Shown: positions 53,405 through 61,407 of the stretch, piece after piece | Numbering within the stretch: position 1 is the first letter of the stretch | Layout: the number at the start of each line of letters is the position of its first letter | Assembly: GCF_038022665.1 (NCBI RefSeq) | Contig: NZ_CP150629.1 | Span: 744,001-808,000, forward strand | Origin: Methanolobus sp. WCC4 | GTDB lineage: Archaea; Halobacteriota; Methanosarcinia; Methanosarcinales; Methanosarcinaceae | Reading direction: 5' to 3' | Length of the DNA stretch: 64,000 nucleotides | Notes under the pieces: generated by a model | What the model saw: only the letters and a program-made list of their open reading frames with translations | Databases searched by the model: none | What the model was told of the DNA's origin: nothing | Made by a program: the position numbers and the translations under genes

Positions 53405-53524
53405 CCGTAGTGTTGAACTCAAGGTTCAGGCAGGACCGTTACGGTCTACTACGGATGCGTTTAGAGTTTCAGGTCAGGTGACCTTCCCTCTGTCTATTAT
53501 ATGGTGCGAACACCAATAATTGGT
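53405..53524 (-). promoter_or_regulatory. structured leader and possible internal promoter of rpl1
   Basis: In transcript order (minus strand): ACCAAT-T-ATTGGT (53524-53512), a TGGTG-TTCG-CACCA hairpin with a UUCG loop (53515-53502), CATATAATAG as a possible TATA box, AGGTCA-CC-TGACCT (53484-53471), then an outer stem CCGTAGT (53454-53448) with ACTACGG (53411-53405) enclosing two hairpins, GACCG-TAA-CGGTC and TGAAC-CTTGA-GTTCA. The last stem ends inside the GGGAGG ribosome site of rpl1. This predicts a three-way junction controlling L1 translation. Confidence 0.55.
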
Positions 53525-53558
53525 ATTTATTTTAAAGTTATTGGTTTAAAGCATGGGG

Positions 53559-54044
53559 TTACCATGCTTCCTGTGCCAGTACGTCGTCGTACTGTCCCTC
53601 GTCGATAGCTTTCTGGCATTCCTTTGCGGTCATACCTTCAGCAGTTACGCCCATTGGGACACAGGATCCAAGTACTTCTTTCACAGCAGCCTTAAGGTCG
53701 TATGAGAGAATATCGTCTTTCTTCATACGTGCGATCTTTGCTGCCTGTGGAATTGTTATATTTCCTACAGTCACTGTGTTAGGCTCGCCGGATCCCTTCT
53801 GGATTCCTGCTTCCTGTAATATGAGTGCAGATGTTGGTGGAGTTCCTACTTCTATCTCGAAACTCTTGTCGTCTGCTACTATTACCTTGACCGGGACTTG
53901 CATCCCATTGTAATCGTTTGTCTTCTCGTTGATCTTGTCGATCACGTCTTTTATGTTAATTCCAAGAGGACCAAGGGCAGGACCGAGTGGTGGACCTGGG
54001 TTTGCTTTTCCTCCTGGGACCAATGCTTCAACAACATTTGCCAT
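53559..54044 (-). CDS. rpl11: ribosomal protein L11
   Basis: 161 residues. VEALVPGGKANPGPPLGPAL opens the N-terminal domain that binds thiostrepton-type sites, followed by GINIKDVIDKINEKTNDYNG. The C-terminal 23S rRNA-binding domain includes TVGNITIPQAAKIARMKKDD and GSCVPMGVTAEGMTAKECQK. It forms the base of the stalk. It lies 50 nt after the spt5 gene and 164 nt before rpl1. Confidence 0.97.
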   Translation of the reverse strand: MANVVEALVPGGKANPGPPLGPALGPLGINIKDVIDKINEKTNDYNGMQVPVKVIVADDKSFEIEVGTPPTSALILQEAGIQKGSGEPNTVTVGNITIPQAAKIARMKKDDILSYDLKAAVKEVLGSCVPMGVTAEGMTAKECQKAIDEGQYDDVLAQEAW

Positions 54045-54094
54045 TTGAATATCACCATTGAATTGTATAAATATAACATTGAGATTTCAGGATC

Positions 54095-54562
54095 TCAGGC
54101 ATTTTGTTCCTCGTCTTTCCTGAGGACTCTTACAGTATCACCGCGAATAGTTATAGGTATCGGTACAACTGCATCGAACAGTTCTACAGTTATTTCCTCG
54201 TGACCTTCGTCCACTCTCTTCACACGGGCTTTCTCGCCCTTGAATGGACCTGATGTGATCTCGATGATCGCACCTTCTGATATTCCGGTCACGGTTGGCT
54301 TTGGTGTAAGGAAATGTGATATCTCCTCAATTGAGGACTGTCCCTTTACAAGAGCTCTTGCATGTGGAACTGTCTGTATTGCCTGTTCTACATCTCCGGG
54401 AGATACAGCCTCAATGAGCACGTATCCTTTCAGCTCATCAGGTGCGAGGATCGCTCTGATATCCAGATGTTCTTTCCTTGCGGACTGTGTAATCATGTTC
54501 GCAACTGAACGTTCCTGGTTAGCTGTCGTTTTCACGACGAATATTGCAGAATCAGCAGTCAT
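54095..54562 (-). CDS. spt5: transcription elongation factor Spt5 (NusG)
   Basis: About 155 residues from MTADSAIFVVKTTANQERSV, whose ATG lies 2 nt after the secE stop behind GGGTG. The NGN domain (SVANMITQSARKEHLDIRAI, LKGYVLIEAVSPGDVEQAIQ) binds the RNA polymerase clamp. The KOW domain follows (ISEGAIIEITSGPFKGEKAR). It increases processivity with Spt4. It is between secE and rpl11 as in most archaea. Confidence 0.95.
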   Translation of the reverse strand: MTADSAIFVVKTTANQERSVANMITQSARKEHLDIRAILAPDELKGYVLIEAVSPGDVEQAIQTVPHARALVKGQSSIEEISHFLTPKPTVTGISEGAIIEITSGPFKGEKARVKRVDEGHEEITVELFDAVVPIPITIRGDTVRVLRKDEEQNA

Positions 54563-54564
54563 GA

Positions 54565-54777
54565 TTACACCCATTTAGGCATCTCTACCAATAACACATA
54601 TATCAGGAATCCTACGAAACCTATTGCAAGGATTCCCAGACCTGCAACCTTTGCTATGGTCAGGAATTCCTCTCTGGATGGTTTCTTTGTTAATTTGAGG
54701 ACCCTAAGGTATGTCTTAAGGGATTGATTTATGCTAGCGCTATTGATTTTACTTAGATCGAATGACTCTTCTGCCAA
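54565..54777 (-). CDS. secE: preprotein translocase subunit SecE (Sec61 gamma)
   Basis: 70 residues with one C-terminal membrane helix (AGLGILAIGFVGFLIYVLLV). The amphipathic segment SLKTYLRVLKLTKKPSREEF before it is the conserved SecE/Sec61-gamma cytosolic region. It clamps SecY in the translocon. A TATA-like AATATAAACG about 30 nt before the ATG probably starts the secE-spt5-rpl operon. Confidence 0.93.
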   Translation of the reverse strand: MAEESFDLSKINSASINQSLKTYLRVLKLTKKPSREEFLTIAKVAGLGILAIGFVGFLIYVLLVEMPKWV

Positions 54778-54906
54778 AGTATTTCACAACCGGTTATGAT
54801 CGTTTATATTGCATGCGTTTATTTTGAAGCTAAGTTATGATGCCAGAATTTACTATCCTGTAATCTGTAGAGCCATCAAAACTACGTCTTTAATAAAATA
54901 CCTTTC

Positions 54907-54936
54907 GATTGGATCTCGAAAATGTGCGATCCAATC
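54907..54936. repeat. 9-bp inverted repeat GATTGGATC-N12-GATCCAATC
   Basis: A perfect inverted repeat in the gap between ftsZ and secE. It may stabilise the ftsZ 3' end, or be a regulatory site about 95 nt upstream of the secE promoter. A CCCTTTTTT run lies before it on the ftsZ transcript rather than after, so a simple terminator is less likely. Confidence 0.45.
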
Positions 54937-54967
54937 AACAGGCTCTATGTTAAAAAAGGGATATGTT

Positions 54968-56080
54968 CTATTTAACGAAATCGATTCCGTATTTCCTTGT
55001 TACGTTCTTGGCTCCGCCATGGCCGTATATCTGTGGTGACCTGACGCCTGTTACTACTATCATGGTACGCACGGTCTGCTCAAGGTCATCATTGACCTGT
55101 GCTCCCCAGATGAGCCTTGCTTCAGGGTCTATCCTGTTGTATACTTCCTGAACGACACTCTCTGCTTCGGAGATCGTCATGTCCGGCCCGCCTATTACAT
55201 TGACAAGTGCGGATGTTGCTCCTGATATGTCTACATCCAGAAGTGGGCTGCGAAGTGCTTTCTGTACGGATTCCACAGCTTTCATCTCGCCATCTGATTC
55301 TCCAAGTCCTATCATTGCAACGCCACCGTTCTGCATGACGGTCCTGACATCAGCGAAGTCAAGGTTGACAAGTCCTGGCTTTGTGATAAGTTCTGTGATA
55401 CCTTTGACAGCTCTCATAAGCACCTCATCGGATACTTTGAATGCTGCCTGTAGTGGGAGCCTTGGGACAACTTCGAGGAGCTTGTCATTCGGAACTACTA
55501 TTACAGTATCAGCCACATCTCTCAGTCTTTCAAGACCTGCTTCTGCATTTGTCCTTCTGACCTGTCCTTCCACACTGAATGGCAATGTGACCACAGCGAT
55601 AGTGAGCGCTCCTGCATCCCTTGCAGCTTCTGCGACAACTGGTGCAGATCCGGTACCGGTTCCTCCTCCGAGTCCGCATGTGATGAATACCATATCACTG
55701 CCATTCACAACATCGGCGATCTCATCTACGCTTTCAAGTGCAGCATCCTCTCCTATCTGTGGAAGACTGCCTGCTCCAAGACCTCTGGTCTTCTTCTTTC
55801 CAATGAGTATCTTCTGGTCTGCCTTGATGTTCAGGAGGTGCTGAGCATCTGTGTTGATGGCAACGAACTCTGCGCCCTTGATGCCCTCATCGACCATTCT
55901 CTGCGTGCTGTTGGACCCGCCGCCGCCACAGCCTATGACCTTGATATTGGTGTGTAACTGGCGCAGCATTTCCTCCAATTCTGCGTTTATGTCTTTGTGC
56001 TCCGGGTTTTGTGTGGTCTGGCCGCGAAGGTTAGCCTCCTGTTCAGACCTTGCAAGTGCCTCTTCTACTATGGATCTCAT
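54968..56080 (-). CDS. ftsZ: cell division protein FtsZ
   Basis: 370 residues. The N-terminal ~40 residues are variable; the GTPase domain starts with [20 protein letters not shown]. The tubulin signature [18 protein letters not shown] lies near residue 140. [20 protein letters not shown] and [20 protein letters not shown] follow in the C-terminal domain, where the catalytic Asp-rich T7 loop lies. It polymerises with GTP into the division ring. It is upstream of secE-spt5 on the same strand but separated by 190 nt. Confidence 0.97.
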   Translation of the reverse strand: MRSIVEEALARSEQEANLRGQTTQNPEHKDINAELEEMLRQLHTNIKVIGCGGGGSNSTQRMVDEGIKGAEFVAINTDAQHLLNIKADQKILIGKKKTRGLGAGSLPQIGEDAALESVDEIADVVNGSDMVFITCGLGGGTGTGSAPVVAEAARDAGALTIAVVTLPFSVEGQVRRTNAEAGLERLRDVADTVIVVPNDKLLEVVPRLPLQAAFKVSDEVLMRAVKGITELITKPGLVNLDFADVRTVMQNGGVAMIGLGESDGEMKAVESVQKALRSPLLDVDISGATSALVNVIGGPDMTISEAESVVQEVYNRIDPEARLIWGAQVNDDLEQTVRTMIVVTGVRSPQIYGHGGAKNVTRKYGIDFVK

Positions 56081-56137
56081 TCTTTTTATCCCTCAAATGA
56101 AAATCGTATATTGGATTAAAGGTATGATGATATATAT

Positions 56138-57538
56138 CTAATTGGACAGTAAGATTTCCCTGACCTTTCTTTTATGGACCATTTCCGGTTCGATCCTCTT
56201 TCCATCCACAACAACAGGATTGCCTTTTGCCAGTTCACCCAACATCGGTCCAGGTGGAATTCCTAATTCCTTTGCTGCAATTGGATCGAATCTTTTACTT
56301 ATTATGTAAAGTATATTCTCATCAGGAATATATTTAATTTCATAATGCTCTTTTAGTATTTTAATGCATTCATTTGTGATGGTCTGCATAGCAGTTTTCG
56401 TATCTTCACCGATTCCCAGTATGTGATTTGATATCGTTCCGTTCTTGTTGTCTACATAGATGGGTGAGTACTGTTCAAATATCTCTGTGGTTCTTTTCCT
56501 GTCAGCACTTGCAGACTCTTTGATAAGTTCCTCGTTCAGCTCACCTGTGGTGATATCAGGATACTGGTCCGGTGTGGAGTGTCTTATCTTTTCCAGGGAG
56601 GACCTGAATATCCCGTTTATCCTGAGCCTGCCTTCCGGGACCAGCCTGTCACATTCTTCTTTCAGGCGGATGAAAAGTTCCCACGGTATGTCTCCCATCT
56701 CTCTGATCTCATTCTCTCGAAGTGATATGTATCCAAGCTCTTCTATGATCTCGGATAATCTCTGTCTCTCTTTTGAGCTCATGGATTTCCTGTCAAAATA
56801 GACAAGATCTGCTTTTGACCTGTTGAATGCCTGAATGACCATGTCTCTGTCAACGTGGGATAACTGGTAGTCTGGAAAATTATGTCCGAACGTGATATTT
56901 GAGTTCAGTATCAGCTCGGTTTGTCTTGCAGCGTAATGTCCTCCCCCAAAGCCTATAGCAACAGGTACGTCAACGGGTTGTGCTTCCAATATCGCCCTTG
57001 CAACGATCTCTCCTGCAAGTGGGTCTCCCCACTGTTCTTCTCCACTTCCTATCTCTGCGTAGACCATTGGGGTTATGAGGTCGGTTGGTCCATGGTGTGT
57101 GGATTCCATGTTTGTCTCATAATGGGTGTCCTTTGCCATTTTCTCCATCTTTCTCAGGATCGAGCACAGCATCTTTGGTGCGGCTACGGAGAGTTCCTTC
57201 GGTCTTCCGCCAAAATCTGCAGTATCTGGATTGCCTGTGAAATGTGCAGTAAGCACTGATCTGCCATCCTTGCTCTTGTGTCTGGAGGCTACTATTATAA
57301 GGTCAGTGTCATATCCTGCTTCCTTCATTCTCTCGTCGATCCTGTCCTCATAGATGTGATGTCCTTCAATCTCTATTATCCTGTGGGTTGGATTCTCATG
57401 GACCGATAACAGTCCATCCCATCCGTTGGTGAGCTTGTCAGACAACTGCCATTTTCCAATTCTGAGCAGATGTTCCTTTATGTTCTGGCTGGCAATGTCT
57501 GCAGCCGAGCAAAGTATGTTGATCTTCTTTTCCTTCAT
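56138..57538 (-). CDS. dtdA: D-aminoacyl-tRNA deacylase DtdA (GEK1 type)
   Basis: About 466 residues from MKEKKINILCSAADIASQNI; longer in-frame starts at 57610 and 57556 are basic and less likely. Domain signatures of archaeal DTD2 are ASRHKSKDGRSVLTAHFTGN near residue 85, STHHGPTDLITPMVYAEIGS near 150 and VAIGFGGGHYAARQTELIL near 195. It hydrolyses D-amino acids from tRNA, proofreading translation. The last ~190 residues are an extension beyond the minimal ~270-residue enzyme, as in other methanosarcinal forms, with GIPPGPMLGELAKGNPVVVD near the end. Confidence 0.9.
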   Translation of the reverse strand: MKEKKINILCSAADIASQNIKEHLLRIGKWQLSDKLTNGWDGLLSVHENPTHRIIEIEGHHIYEDRIDERMKEAGYDTDLIIVASRHKSKDGRSVLTAHFTGNPDTADFGGRPKELSVAAPKMLCSILRKMEKMAKDTHYETNMESTHHGPTDLITPMVYAEIGSGEEQWGDPLAGEIVARAILEAQPVDVPVAIGFGGGHYAARQTELILNSNITFGHNFPDYQLSHVDRDMVIQAFNRSKADLVYFDRKSMSSKERQRLSEIIEELGYISLRENEIREMGDIPWELFIRLKEECDRLVPEGRLRINGIFRSSLEKIRHSTPDQYPDITTGELNEELIKESASADRKRTTEIFEQYSPIYVDNKNGTISNHILGIGEDTKTAMQTITNECIKILKEHYEIKYIPDENILYIISKRFDPIAAKELGIPPGPMLGELAKGNPVVVDGKRIEPEMVHKRKVREILLSN

Positions 57539-57719
57539 GTTCTCTTTATCTCTCATCTTTCGGAAACTTATCCTTTTTGTTTGGATCAGGTACTTTTTCT
57601 TGTCTTCCATGATCTTAGACTGATATGGTCTCCTTTCAGTAACTTTAATGCCTATTATGTTATCTTCAGTTAGTTATGGGCCCTGCGTTCCTGCAGGCCT
57701 GTCGAAGGGATGTGATATC

Positions 57720-58376
57720 TTGGACAGCACAACAATTGATGGTGTTTTTATAAAGTGGCTTGGTAATGCAGGTTTTATGATGAAGGCCGATGGCATGGTA
57801 GTCTACATCGATCCAACTGGCATACAGGGTAATATCCCTGATGAGGATATGGCAGATCTGCTTCTGATCACTCATGAGAAATTCGGACACTGCGACCCTG
57901 ATTCTATCCGTAAGGTTCGCAAGTCAGATTGTACCACACTTATCCCTGAAAATATGAGTCTTCAGTTCAGGGGAGATGCACGAAGGGTCATGGGTGGCGA
58001 TTCCCTTTCAGGAGAACTTAGCATCAAGGGTGTAGATATCGAAGTAATGGACACCTATGACTCTTGTGAGGCTGCTACTACTACTCCGGGTGAAGGTGTG
58101 GGGTATGTCCTGACATTCGGAGGTCTGAACATCTATCATGCAGGTCACACGTGCACTGTTCCCGACCTGGGCCCGATATCTGTGGATATTGTTCTATTGC
58201 CTGTCATCAATGATGCAATGGACGTAGAAGCTGCAGTTGATGCAGTTTCTTTGATAGGTCCCGATGTGGTGATTCCTATGGGCTATGAACAGAATGAAAG
58301 CTCAGTTGAGGATATCAATACCTTTGTTACCATGGTAACGGAAAAGTCACCCTCTACAAGGGTAGTGCTACTTTGA
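57720..58376 (+). CDS. metallo-beta-lactamase-fold protein lacking the usual metal ligands
   Basis: About 218 residues from a TTG at 57720 (MDSTTIDGVFIKWLGNAGFM), behind GGGATGTGAT; an ATG at 57648 would add 24 residues. The order of elements is that of UPF0173-like MBL hydrolases: KWLGNAGFMMK, YIDPTGIQ, ITHEKFGHCDPDSI, YHAGHTC, VIPMGYEQN. The metal ligands normally found there (THxHxDH, GDT, MHY) read THEKFGH, GHT and MGY, so most ligands are replaced. It is therefore probably non-catalytic or uses a different site. It is upstream of rnp4 by 42 nt, divergent from dtdA. Confidence 0.75.
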   Translation: MDSTTIDGVFIKWLGNAGFMMKADGMVVYIDPTGIQGNIPDEDMADLLLITHEKFGHCDPDSIRKVRKSDCTTLIPENMSLQFRGDARRVMGGDSLSGELSIKGVDIEVMDTYDSCEAATTTPGEGVGYVLTFGGLNIYHAGHTCTVPDLGPISVDIVLLPVINDAMDVEAAVDAVSLIGPDVVIPMGYEQNESSVEDINTFVTMVTEKSPSTRVVLL

Positions 58377-58418
58377 TGTTCTGATGGGTGCAATTTTGGG
58401 TTCAATATAGGTGCAAAA

Positions 58419-58745
58419 ATGGCAAAGAACAGGAAGAAGAATAAGACAATAGCCAGGAGTATCGCTCAGGAGCGAATAGAATATCTCTTTGGCCTTGCAA
58501 AGGAAGAGCTTTCCAGCAACCCCGAAAGGAGTGCCAGATATGTATCACTGGCAAGGAAGATCGGTATGAGGCACCGTGTGCGGATCCCTGCTGAACTTAA
58601 AAGGAGTTTTTGCAGGAACTGTGGTTCTCTGCTTGTCCCGGGATACAATTCAAGGACACGTTCTAAAAATGGCTGTGTTGTGGTCACCTGTCTGAACTGT
58701 GGTTCTATCAAAAGATATCCTTTCAGTTCATCAGAAGTGGAGTGA
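58419..58745 (+). CDS. rnp4: RNase P protein component 4 (Rnp4/Rpp21)
   Basis: 108 residues. IARSIAQERIEYLFGLAKEE and RSARYVSLARKIGMRHRVRI form the N-terminal helices; the zinc ribbon is CRNCGSLLVPG with CLNCGSIKRYPF. It binds RNase P RNA and helps tRNA 5' maturation. AGGTG lies 5 nt before the ATG. The upstream region carries two GGTGCAA copies also found before the winged-helix gene at 59660. Confidence 0.93.
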   Translation: MAKNRKKNKTIARSIAQERIEYLFGLAKEELSSNPERSARYVSLARKIGMRHRVRIPAELKRSFCRNCGSLLVPGYNSRTRSKNGCVVVTCLNCGSIKRYPFSSSEVE

Positions 58746-58973
58746 TCATGCAGTGGCCCATGCCATTATTCTTGTTATGATGTAGGCAACAGTGAATATA
58801 ATTAGTCCCATTGCGACATAAAGGAATATATTCCTGAAAACCACGTCCTTTTCAGAGCCTGCCTTTATCCCAAAACCGCCACAGCATCCACCACTGCCAC
58901 AGGATGTGCATGCACTTTCATTTTTTTGAGTCTCTTTGTTCAGCAGTGGGATCGTTATTTTTTCAGACATCAT
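58746..58973 (-). CDS. small cysteine-rich tail-anchored protein
   Basis: 75 residues from MMSEKITIPLLNKETQKNES; the longer open frame upstream runs into tRNA-Ser and is not real. The cluster ACTSCGSGGCCGGFG (four cysteines) is followed by one hydrophobic helix, NIFLYVAMGLIIFTVAYIIT, and a short end. A metal or redox role of the cysteines is possible. AAGAGATAT lies before the ATG. The family is not recognised. The stop abuts the rnp4 stop tail to tail. Confidence 0.65.
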   Translation of the reverse strand: MMSEKITIPLLNKETQKNESACTSCGSGGCCGGFGIKAGSEKDVVFRNIFLYVAMGLIIFTVAYIITRIMAWATA

Positions 58974-59056
58974 AGCTATATCTCTTCTTATCGTTAATAG
59001 TTCCTTTGCCGGAAACGCATTGCTAATGGTGTGGTAAGTATTCTTTAAAAAAAGTA

Positions 59057-59141
59057 CGACGAGAGGGGGATTCGAACCCCCGAGGCGCATAGCACCACAG
59101 GATTAGCAATCCTGCGCCATACCGGGCTTGGCTATCTCGTC
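59057..59141 (-). tRNA. tRNA-Ser (anticodon GCT)
   Basis: An 85-nt type II tRNA with a long variable arm. The acceptor stem is GACGAGA/TCTCGTC with discriminator G. The anticodon arm CAGGA-TTGCTAA-TCCTG gives GCT. The variable arm is TGGTGCTATGCGCC. The T-arm is GGGGG-TTCGAAT-CCCCC. CCA is not encoded. Confidence 0.95.
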
Positions 59142-59197
59142 ATGATCAGTGTTCGTTCCTAAACGCAATTCAGGTATTTAACGTTTTCCGGAATTAA

Positions 59198-59514
59198 GTG
59201 ACAGGCACGCCCAGAGTTGTTATTTTTCACATTTCCAGGTGGTCTGCGATCTCGTCTCCACCCCGCAACCCTCCAAGCGACGATTGTCCATGGTAGGCCT
59301 GCTCCCTTCCGGGCCTGGGCTGGTTCCCACAGTTAAGGTATAAGAACAAGTTCTCCAACAAGCACTTATGCCAACGTCATCCAAGCAGGACGGGGCTTCT
59401 CAGTTGAAATTACAGGTTTGAAAATGATCCAAACATCTTCCCCAGGCTTCGTCCCCCGCATATCGGCGATCTCGGGTTACAGGTAACGCCGGCCTACCCG
59501 GACTAGCCTGTCAC
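59198..59514 (-). ncRNA. signal recognition particle RNA (7S)
   Basis: About 317 nt. The ends pair: 5' GTGACAGGC with 3' GCCTGTCAC (helix 1). Near the 5' end, CCTGTAACCCGAGATCGCCG matches the Alu domain of archaeal SRP RNA. Toward the 3' part, GGGAACCAGCCCAGGCCCGG followed by AAGGGAGCAGGCCTACC is helix 8, the SRP54-binding site with its GGAA(G)-type tetraloop region. It is the scaffold for SRP19 and SRP54 in cotranslational targeting. Confidence 0.95.
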
Positions 59515-59596
59515 CCTTACATACGCATTACTGGTTATAAAAGTATCCTTTGAACATTATATGGTTGAATGGCTGCGCTGCTCCTATTATGTCTAA

Positions 59597-59627
59597 AGGT
59601 GCAATAGGTGCAAAAGTAACTATATAG
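59597..59627 (+). promoter_or_regulatory. promoter with tandem AGGTGCAAT/AGGTGCAAA
   Basis: Two adjacent 9-bp direct repeats (59597-59614) lie directly before a TATA box ACTATATAG (59619-59627), 33 nt upstream of the winged-helix gene. The position is typical for a regulator-binding site, possibly for that protein itself. Confidence 0.5.
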
Positions 59628-59659
59628 AATGTAGTACAATAGTCCAATGGAGGCAGAAT

Positions 59660-59899
59660 ATGGATGAATTGATAGGATTTGTGACCGGTAATAAGAATCG
59701 CCAGAAATTACTTGCTCTTCTGGGTTCAAAACACCAGCTAGATGCAGTTAAGCTGGCAAAGAACATGCATATAGCCCGTCCTTCGGTGGACAAGGTCCTG
59801 GGTGAACTAATTGAAAAAGAGTTAGTGATCCAGGAAAGCGATGTCTACAAACTGACAGAACAGGGTGAGGCTTTAGAACGAAAGGTTCAGAGCATCTGA
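59660..59899 (+). CDS. small winged-helix DNA-binding protein
   Basis: 79 residues forming one winged helix: NRQKLLALLGSKHQLDAVKL, then the recognition helix region NMHIARPSVDKVLGELIEKE, and the wing LVIQESDVYKLTEQGEALER. It resembles small archaeal ArsR/MarR-like regulators without an effector domain. GGAGG lies before the ATG. The tandem AGGTGCAA repeat at its promoter could be its own operator. It is next to the KaiC-like genes, convergent with the first. Confidence 0.8.
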   Translation: MDELIGFVTGNKNRQKLLALLGSKHQLDAVKLAKNMHIARPSVDKVLGELIEKELVIQESDVYKLTEQGEALERKVQSI

Positions 59900-59934
59900 T
59901 AATACTTCTTTTCCAGACTTTTCCTTTTTATATC

Positions 59935-61311
59935 TCATATCAAAGTGTCAGTTCTGAGTTTGATTCCATTCTCAGTGATCGCATATTCTTTTACTGAGCG
60001 TTTATGTTTTGTTCCTCTTGACTTGGTGACACACATGTATCTTCTGTCCCTCGCCCTGGAATTGTGTAATATGAGAACCGAATCCATAATGGCTGCTGCG
60101 TCTATCTTTTCATTCCCTGGACATTCCGAGGCAGCGGTATCGGTTGTGAACAATGATGTTATATTCTTGCTTTTCAGATAACTTGTCATTGAATGCAGAT
60201 ACCCTCTAAGTTCCAGGTGATCCGGCATTGATAGTTCCAGGTGATTGGTACCGTCGAAGAACACTCTTTCAATACCATGTTCTTCTATTGTCGTTTTAAT
60301 GCTGGCTGCATGTTCTGCAGGATATATCTCGCTTGGGTTATTACACATAAAGTGAAGTAATCCTTCATCTATGTATTTTTGCAGGTCCCATCCCATTCTG
60401 CCAGCATCAAGTATCATCTGATGCGGTGTATCCTCAAAACTAATAACTGTTCCTGGTTCTCCATTCTCCAGGCCTTTGAGTATGAATTGCAGCCCGAATA
60501 GTTTCTTCCCGGTTCCCGGCACTCCTGCCACCAGGAGGCTATTATATTTGTATAGTCCTCCCTCGAACATATTATCAAGACCCGGAATTCCTGTTTCTGT
60601 TCTTGTATCCTTAAGTTCAGTGATCTCCTCGGGTTTCAGGTGAGGATAAACTGTAAATCCGGTTGAGCTGATGTCATAAAGGTACTTGTGAGATGTGATC
60701 GCCGATCTTTTTCCCGGATCGATCCCTCTCATTTTTATGAACTCTAAACGATGGTCTGCCCTTGAGTCCCTGTCCTCTCGTGTAAGGTATATTATTCCAT
60801 CTGATAGGTGGCTGATCACAGAATTATGTATTTCTGGTTTTAGCATCTCTCCAACAAGGAATGTAAGCATATTCCTTTCCTGGAGCATGGAATCGAGTGT
60901 GTAGAAGAATCTTCTCTTTTCCTGCTCGATGAATCCATAACCAAGTGGTGTAACAGGGTCAATGACAAGTCTGTCAGGCTTGACAGATTCTATTATGTTC
61001 CCTATCTCGATTAATGTTGTCAACGGATCCTTTTCTGCAAGTTGCCTGTTTATTGCATGAACCTCAAAAGAGTTATCGAAAAAATCAAGGGTTGAATTAT
61101 ACATCATTAGCTTTTCAGGGTTCTCTGTCGTGATCGGGATGTAGAGTGCCTTTTCCCCATTCTTTGATGCATTGGATAACATCTGAAGTGACATTATCGT
61201 TTTCCCCACACCTGCAGTTCCTGCTATCAGGATAGTTGAGGGACTAATCACTCCGTCAAGTATGGTATCAAGCCCTTCAATGCCACATGATATCTTTTTA
61301 AGTTCGTTCAT
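59935..61311 (-). CDS. double-domain KaiC-like ATPase
   Basis: 458 residues with two KaiC/RecA-type domains. Domain 1: SCGIEGLDTILDG, Walker A IAGTAGVGKTIMSLQML near residue 30, acidic pair region ITTENPEKL near 60, Walker B RLVIDPVTPLGY near 115. Domain 2: TGIPGLDNMFEGGLYKYNSL near 241, P-loop AGVPGTGKKLFGLQFI near 264, SFEDTPHQM near 290, RVFFDGTNHLELS near 345. The second P-loop ends GKK, not GKT or GKS, so ATP binding there may be altered. Domain 1 has TE where KaiC has EE. The family takes part in signalling or assembly in archaea; the exact role is unknown. Confidence 0.85.
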   Translation of the reverse strand: MNELKKISCGIEGLDTILDGVISPSTILIAGTAGVGKTIMSLQMLSNASKNGEKALYIPITTENPEKLMMYNSTLDFFDNSFEVHAINRQLAEKDPLTTLIEIGNIIESVKPDRLVIDPVTPLGYGFIEQEKRRFFYTLDSMLQERNMLTFLVGEMLKPEIHNSVISHLSDGIIYLTREDRDSRADHRLEFIKMRGIDPGKRSAITSHKYLYDISSTGFTVYPHLKPEEITELKDTRTETGIPGLDNMFEGGLYKYNSLLVAGVPGTGKKLFGLQFILKGLENGEPGTVISFEDTPHQMILDAGRMGWDLQKYIDEGLLHFMCNNPSEIYPAEHAASIKTTIEEHGIERVFFDGTNHLELSMPDHLELRGYLHSMTSYLKSKNITSLFTTDTAASECPGNEKIDAAAIMDSVLILHNSRARDRRYMCVTKSRGTKHKRSVKEYAITENGIKLRTDTLI

Positions 61312-61407
61312 TCTATCTTCTTTTATAACTTGATTCTGGTAGCTAGAACACTTGTTTATACGATAATTTAATATACATTTTTATATAATTAATGGTTGGT
61401 GAATCTG

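Noticed and set aside
55179-55844. 221-residue plus-strand open frame inside ftsZ
   Set aside because: It is antisense to conserved FtsZ motifs and Ser/Pro-rich without any domain.
58974-59090. N-terminal extension of the cysteine-rich protein
   Set aside because: The extension runs into the tRNA-Ser gene; the ATG pair at 58973/58970 has a better ribosome site.
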